A stretch of 64,000 nt of DNA from Ignavibacteria bacterium (GTDB lineage Bacteria; Bacteroidota; Ignavibacteria; Kapaibacteriales; UBA2268): positions 1 through 64,000 of the forward strand of contig JAOAEE010000042.1 of the NCBI GenBank assembly GCA_026416955.1. Reading direction: 5' to 3'. The notes under the pieces are model-generated. The model had not been told where the DNA came from, ran no database searches, and worked only from the letters and a program-made list of their open reading frames with translations. A program made the position numbers and the translations under genes. Position 1 is the first letter of the stretch. Each line of letters begins with the position of its first letter. Below are positions 60,405 through 64,000 of this stretch, piece by piece.

Positions 60405-62006
60405 TTATAATTTGATAAAAGGAATTGTTTGGTTTATTCCTTCAATTTGAAGTAAATAGAAACCCACTTGTAAGTCGAGTATTGGTACAGAAAAATGATT
60501 ATTTCTCCAAGTTGGTTCAACTTTTTTTACTTCTTGGCCGAGTATATTTAATATTCTAATTTGATTGATTGGGGAATCTAAACTATTTATATAAATTGTT
60601 AGTTTATCGGTTTCGTTAATCAAAAAGATAGTTTTAGTGTCGGCAATTGGTGTTTCAACTTTTGTTGTTACATTAAGGTTTCGCATAGTAAGATTTGGAT
60701 TTGTCCTTTTGAAGTTCACTTCCGAGACAAGTAGAGAAGTAGTGTCAATAGTGGCAGAAGTTATAGTTTCAGTTAAACTTGGGGATATGGGATTTCCAGA
60801 AAGGGAATAGTTGCCCACTTTTACTTCACCGTCGGGAATATTAAATTCATCATCGGTACGAATAAGAATAATATCGGAATTACCATTGCTAAAAGAATAT
60901 GAATAACCACCAGCGATAATGGAATTTTGATATTGTGCAACTGCAAATCCAATTTCGTCTTGGCTCCCACCGAAAAGTTTTCCTTTTTCGAATTCACCAT
61001 TATTTTTGAAAGATAATAGCAATAAATCGTTGTTCCAAGAATTTTTGTCCCTAGCACTACCAATTGCTAAGAACTTGTTTTCTTTATACTTATAGGAGTT
61101 CATAATTGTTGTTTCGTATAAATCGGGATAATTGTATGCCCAAAGCAATTTTCCATCCTCATCAATTGCAAAGATGAAAATGTCTTTTGTTCCATCGCCG
61201 AAAGAATCGGAAGTTCCAATAACAATATAGGTTCCATTGTCATTGAAAATATTGATAGGGCTTTCGTTTCCTTTCCCACCAAAGGACTTTTGCCAAATAA
61301 TGTTTCCGTTCGTGTCGATTTTTACCACCCAAGTATCGAATTGACTATCTTCGGAAGTAGTAAGAGCGACAAATATATAATTCCCATCGTTAGATTGAAC
61401 CATATCACGAACTCCCTCGTAGTTTTGAGTTCCATAGTGCTTATGCCAAAGTAGAGTACCAACGGAATCTGTTTTAAAAACCAAAGCATCGTGGCTTCGT
61501 TTGCCACCAAGGTAAGACCAGCCACCAACTAAAAAGCCCCCGTCGGGAGTTTGAATAACACTTGCAATTGCATTGTCGTCGTAGGTACCATAGGCTTTTT
61601 GCCAAAGGATATCCCCATTGTTATTGACTGTTAATAGAAGGATTTCAGAGCTTCCAGCACCGAAGGAGCGTGTGTGTCCTCCGACCAAAATTTGATTGTT
61701 CTTTGTTTGAAGGAGTACTTGAACATAATCAAGTTCATACTCACCAAAGGAATATTGCCAAACAATATTTCCATTTCCGAAAATTTTCATTAGCAAAATA
61801 TTTTCACCTTGATTTTGTACTGCATTTGTCCAACCACCTATTATAATTTCCTCATTTTGTAAGGGTAGGATAAAATGCAATACATCGCTATTGGGTTCTT
61901 CGTAGAGTTTTACCCAATATCTTTCGTTATATTGTGGAAAAGAATTGTATAGAAAAAAAGGAAAGATTAGTAGGAATTTTAACATAAAAAGAAAATTACT
62001 TTTCAT
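60405..62006 (-). CDS. Secreted beta-propeller-like protein with T9SS-like C-terminus
   Basis: A 533-residue secreted protein. After a signal peptide (LFMLKFLLIFPFFLYNSF) there are about seven repeats with the patterns GWTNAVQNQGENILLMKI, GGHTRSFGAGSSEILLLTV, GGWSYLGGKRSHDALVFKT and GTSDSFGDGTKDIFIFAI, each with ILWQKAYGTYDDNA-like strands. This is the pattern of delta-60/SBBP-like propellers. The C-terminal 90 residues end IRILNILGQEVKKVE...GFYLLQIEG...PFIKL, a type A T9SS sorting domain. Probably a surface protein; ligand unknown. Confidence 0.85.
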   Translation of the reverse strand: MKSNFLFMLKFLLIFPFFLYNSFPQYNERYWVKLYEEPNSDVLHFILPLQNEEIIIGGWTNAVQNQGENILLMKIFGNGNIVWQYSFGEYELDYVQVLLQTKNNQILVGGHTRSFGAGSSEILLLTVNNNGDILWQKAYGTYDDNAIASVIQTPDGGFLVGGWSYLGGKRSHDALVFKTDSVGTLLWHKHYGTQNYEGVRDMVQSNDGNYIFVALTTSEDSQFDTWVVKIDTNGNIIWQKSFGGKGNESPINIFNDNGTYIVIGTSDSFGDGTKDIFIFAIDEDGKLLWAYNYPDLYETTIMNSYKYKENKFLAIGSARDKNSWNNDLLLLSFKNNGEFEKGKLFGGSQDEIGFAVAQYQNSIIAGGYSYSFSNGNSDIILIRTDDEFNIPDGEVKVGNYSLSGNPISPSLTETITSATIDTTSLLVSEVNFKRTNPNLTMRNLNVTTKVETPIADTKTIFLINETDKLTIYINSLDSPINQIRILNILGQEVKKVEPTWRNNHFSVPILDLQVGFYLLQIEGINQTIPFIKL

Positions 62007-62035
62007 TTTGCCTCCGAAGTTAATAAGTAACTAAT

Positions 62036-62043
62036 CAAAATTA
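62036..62043 (-). promoter_or_regulatory. Putative -7 element for the T9SS protein
   Basis: The minus-strand octamer TAATTTTG lies 29 bases before the gene start, matching the Bacteroidota -7 consensus. No -33 element of the right spacing is clear. Confidence 0.3.
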
Positions 62044-62115
62044 CAAAAAAATAATAATTATTATGAATTTTGTTCGAGTTTTTTTATTAATTTAGTATTC
62101 CTAGAAGATATAGAT

Positions 62116-62199
62116 GCGGAAGTGGCGGAATTGGCAGACGCACCATCTTGAGGGGGTGGCGCCCGGTAGGGCGTGCGGGTTCAAGTCCCGCCTTCCGCA
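62116..62199 (+). tRNA. tRNA-Leu (anticodon GAG)
   Basis: An 84-nt class II tRNA. The acceptor stem pairs GCGGAAG with CTTCCGC. The anticodon stem CCATC/GGTGG closes loop TTGAGGG, giving GAG. A long variable arm (CGCCCGGTAGGGCG) and the T-arm GCGGGTTCAAGTCCCGC follow. The discriminator base is A; CCA is not encoded. It reads CTC and CTT codons. Confidence 0.95.
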
Positions 62200-62228
62200 C
62201 TTGCAAGAGTGGAGTAAGTGCTTTTTTT
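62197..62228 (+). terminator. Terminator overlapping the tRNA-Leu 3' end
   Basis: GCACTT (62197-62202) can pair with AAGTGC (62216-62221), and a run of seven T follows. The left arm includes the last three bases of the tRNA, so it would form only on the nascent transcript beyond the mature end. Confidence 0.5.
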
Positions 62229-62335
62229 CTGGCCAAGAGAAAGTTCATCCAATTTTAGACGCTTCTTACCACGAGCAAACCAAAAATTGAGAGGGTTTAT
62301 CCCTCGATTATGTTAGATAAATTTTGGAGGCAACT

Positions 62336-63052
62336 ATGGATGAACAAATTCAAACTGCTGGCGAAAGCCAACCAACATCACTTCCCGAATTCGACCTAAG
62401 CGTAGGTTCCATTATCGCAAACGGCTTCACAATTGGATTTAAGTACTTCTTCCAGATTCTTTTGTCTTTTATTCTTTGGGTGCTTACTTTTTGGATTCCT
62501 TATGTTAATGTAGGAACAACTATTGGGCTTTATGGCCTGATTGTGAAGATGTCGAAGGACGAAAGCTTTGATATTTTTGAAATTTTTCGTAAAGAATATC
62601 GTGCGATAATACCCGAATTTTTAATTTTGGTTGCCTTGCAGGGTTTGGCTTTGTATTTCGCCTTTGCATTTTTTATAATTCCCGGGATAATTGTTGGAAT
62701 TGCATTGGGATTTTCGTACTTTTTCTTAATTGACAAAAAAATGGGAGTTTTAGAATCGCTTTATGCCTCCAATAAAACAACTTATGGGCACAAATGGGAT
62801 ATCTTTGGTGCAATGTTTATTATTTATCTTATTGGTTTGGTTCCAACACTTATTTTTTGGTTGTTGTTTAGGACAACACCAGATGAATTTACAGAATTTT
62901 CTGAATTTGGACCACAATTTAATATATTATCTTTCTTAGGTTTACCTAATGCACTTGGTGTTGTTCTAATTATTATTGTTTGGTTAATAATCTCTGCTGT
63001 AATATATGGTGCCGAAGCATATATTTATAGGCAATTAGCAAAAAAAATATGA
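62336..63052 (+). CDS. Polytopic membrane protein of unknown function
   Basis: About 238 residues with a polar N-terminus (DEQIQTAGESQPTSLPEFD) and about six membrane helices (ILLSFILWVLTFWIPYV, FLILVALQGLALYFAFAFF, IIPGIIVGIALGFSYFFL and three more). A Gly-rich loop FFIIPGIIVGIALGFSYFFLID resembles the DUF975/YciC-like group of membrane proteins, but this is a loose resemblance. GGAGG at 62326-62330 decides the start at 62336, not the TTG before. A GAGGG/CCCTC mini-hairpin precedes (62291-62305). No partners recognised. Confidence 0.75.
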   Translation: MDEQIQTAGESQPTSLPEFDLSVGSIIANGFTIGFKYFFQILLSFILWVLTFWIPYVNVGTTIGLYGLIVKMSKDESFDIFEIFRKEYRAIIPEFLILVALQGLALYFAFAFFIIPGIIVGIALGFSYFFLIDKKMGVLESLYASNKTTYGHKWDIFGAMFIIYLIGLVPTLIFWLLFRTTPDEFTEFSEFGPQFNILSFLGLPNALGVVLIIIVWLIISAVIYGAEAYIYRQLAKKI

Positions 63053-63117
63053 TTTGATAATCGCAAGTAGCAAATGGCACAAAATTTGTTGATAATTTTA
63101 TTTTCTATGAGGATTTA

Positions 63118-63456
63118 ATGGATAATCTTTTTTTTGAAGAAAAAGGCGAAAAATTGCCAGAAGAGGTATCGCTGGAAAATGCTGTGCAAAAAGCAATCTT
63201 TTTTTTCGAGAAACGGGATTTTGCAAATTCTTTACCCTATATTGTTGATGCAATAGAAATTTGCGAAAAATTTGGAATAGGCATTCCAAATCTTTATTTG
63301 ATGCGCGCTTATGCAGAATTTGAAATTGGTGAACCCGAAAAAGCTTTAGTTTCTATTGATAAAGAAATAACCAATTATCCATTCAATTCCCGTGCGTTTG
63401 AAATAAAAGAACAAATACAATTTGCATTAGAAAAAAAAAGATTAAACAACATTTAA
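63118..63456 (+). CDS. TPR-like protein, probably N-terminal part of a TPR-GT2 protein
   Basis: A 112-residue TPR-like helical protein: AVQKAIFFFEKRDFANSLPYI and AYAEFEIGEPEKALVSIDKEI match the TPR helix pairs, and the end FEIKEQIQFALEKKRLNNI is basic. It ends by TAA after an A9 run (63431-63439). Reading one more A at that run would carry the frame into the following GT2 glycosyltransferase, which lacks a start codon. It is therefore likely the N-terminal domain of a TPR-glycosyltransferase made by slippage, or one half of a broken gene. Confidence 0.65.
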   Translation: MDNLFFEEKGEKLPEEVSLENAVQKAIFFFEKRDFANSLPYIVDAIEICEKFGIGIPNLYLMRAYAEFEIGEPEKALVSIDKEITNYPFNSRAFEIKEQIQFALEKKRLNNI

Positions 63457-64000
63457 ATATTTCCCAAAAAGAAGGGAAAAGTACCAACATTGAACTTTCG
63501 ATAATTATTCCTGTTCATAATAATTGGAATTTCACACAAAAATGCCTCGAAGAATTAATAAAGAATACAAGTACAAAAATTGAAATTATTGTTATAGATA
63601 ATAACTCTTTCGATGCCACAAAAGAAGAGTTACCAAAGGTTGCCGATAAATCCAATATTCGTTTCATTCGAAATGAAATAGAGAACACCTATGCAAAGTC
63701 GAACAACCAAGGTGCAAAGATTGCTCAAGGTAGTTATTTAATATTTATTAATAATGATGTATTTGTGTGGAAAGATTGGGATAGAAAACTTCTAAGTGTT
63801 TTTAACGAGCAAAGGGAAATAGCAATTCAAGGAGCAAGACTTCTTTATCCGCAGAACTTAATACAACACTGTGGTATAGTTTTTAGGCAATTGGACAAAG
63901 GGATAAAACACCATTATCATATTTATTTGGGAAAGCCTTGGAATTCGCTTTGTGTATCGAAGAGTAGAGAATATCAATGCGTTACGGGTGCTTTGCTTGC
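63440..64000 (+). CDS. GT2-family glycosyltransferase, 3' end outside the window, no own start codon
   Basis: In frame +1 relative to the TPR gene's reading after the A9 run, the sequence encodes IELSIIIPVHNNWNFTQ (from about 63489), EIIVIDNNSFDAT with the donor Asp, SNNQGAKIAQGSYLIFINND (DxD-like NND) and GARLLYPQNLIQHCGIVF: a family 2 glycosyltransferase domain. The window ends within it. In this frame no ATG, GTG or TTG exists between the upstream TGA (63399-63401) and the first conserved strand, so it cannot begin by itself. Slippage from the TPR frame fuses them. Otherwise it is a broken gene or an indel error. The left boundary given is the base after the A run. Confidence 0.7.

Noticed and set aside
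62291-62305. GAGGG-TTTAT-CCCTC hairpin before the membrane protein as a riboswitch or attenuator
   Set aside because: A five-base stem alone, without conserved elements or a T run, is expected by chance; it is noted only in the gene entry.
1-64000. CRISPR array, insertion sequence, rRNA operon or prophage
   Set aside because: No regular direct repeats with spacers, no transposase or integrase motifs, and no rRNA sequence were seen on reading both strands; a repeat-finder could still detect short or diverged cases.

Overview
The window looks like a chromosomal segment of an AT-rich member of the Bacteroidota/Chlorobi/Ignavibacteria superphylum; a Kapabacteria- or Ignavibacteria-like lineage is my best guess, but no rRNA is present to place it. 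The reasons are three secreted proteins with type IX secretion (T9SS) C-terminal sorting domains, a tRNA promoter of the Bacteroidota form TTTG-N19-TAnnTTTG, TPR-linked histidine kinases, weak Shine-Dalgarno use, and lipoproteins with a short N-terminal lipobox. No phage genes, transposases or CRISPR arrays were seen.

Layout. 1-1426 is a DarT/DarG-type DNA ADP-ribosylation toxin-antitoxin pair. 1462-3711 (minus strand) is a decaying three-gene operon (two outer-membrane-like proteins and a glycerophosphodiester phosphodiesterase) with overlapping gene junctions but at least six lesions. 3997-6641 holds glycogen synthase, a DedA membrane protein and a HAD phosphatase. 6702-9084 is a type II restriction-modification pair of the TdeIII/MjaII type. 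9123-13591 carries ftsH, a nitroreductase and an ABC exporter. 14087-16285 is a membrane pyrophosphatase with a strong terminator, followed by an unannotated remnant of a DNA methyltransferase tail and a radical SAM/SPASM gene. 17760-20580 is housekeeping: coaE, purF, rplU, rpmA. 20824-25797 has a secreted thermolysin-like protease and a homocysteine methyltransferase/MTHFR fusion, then tRNA-Thr.

26231-28827 is an accessory-looking islet: a cysteine-rich secreted peptide in two frames, a lipoprotein, an Lgt-like membrane protein lacking canonical residues, and a small sigma factor. 28863-37721 holds biotin carboxylase, queC, a lipoprotein, a SRPBCC/GyrI-like protein, a T9SS beta-propeller, glycogen/alpha-glucan phosphorylase and tsaC. 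37744-42773 (minus) is a compact five-gene operon: isocitrate/isopropylmalate-type dehydrogenase, HMG-CoA-lyase-type lyase, class III CoA-transferase, LeuC-type and LeuD-type hydro-lyase. It could interconvert pyruvate plus acetyl-CoA with citramalate and 2-oxobutyrate, and is the most interesting metabolic unit here. 42992-49390 contains an agmatinase/arginase-family enzyme, a GT39 glycosyltransferase, an SDR, a LysM-rich lytic transglycosylase and a divergent DapB-like protein. 49551-54165 holds two tandem TPR-histidine kinases. 54471-64000 holds a WG-repeat protein, rlmN, kdsB, a GT9 glycosyltransferase, an L,D-transpeptidase, a third T9SS protein, tRNA-Leu, a membrane protein and a TPR ORF separated from a GT2 glycosyltransferase by an A9 tract.

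Themes: envelope biogenesis (kdsB, GT9, GT39, GT2, lytic transglycosylase, L,D-transpeptidase), T9SS secretion, storage glucan turnover (glgA, glgP), and anti-phage functions, two live and one degraded. All functional calls come from reading motifs; no database search was possible.
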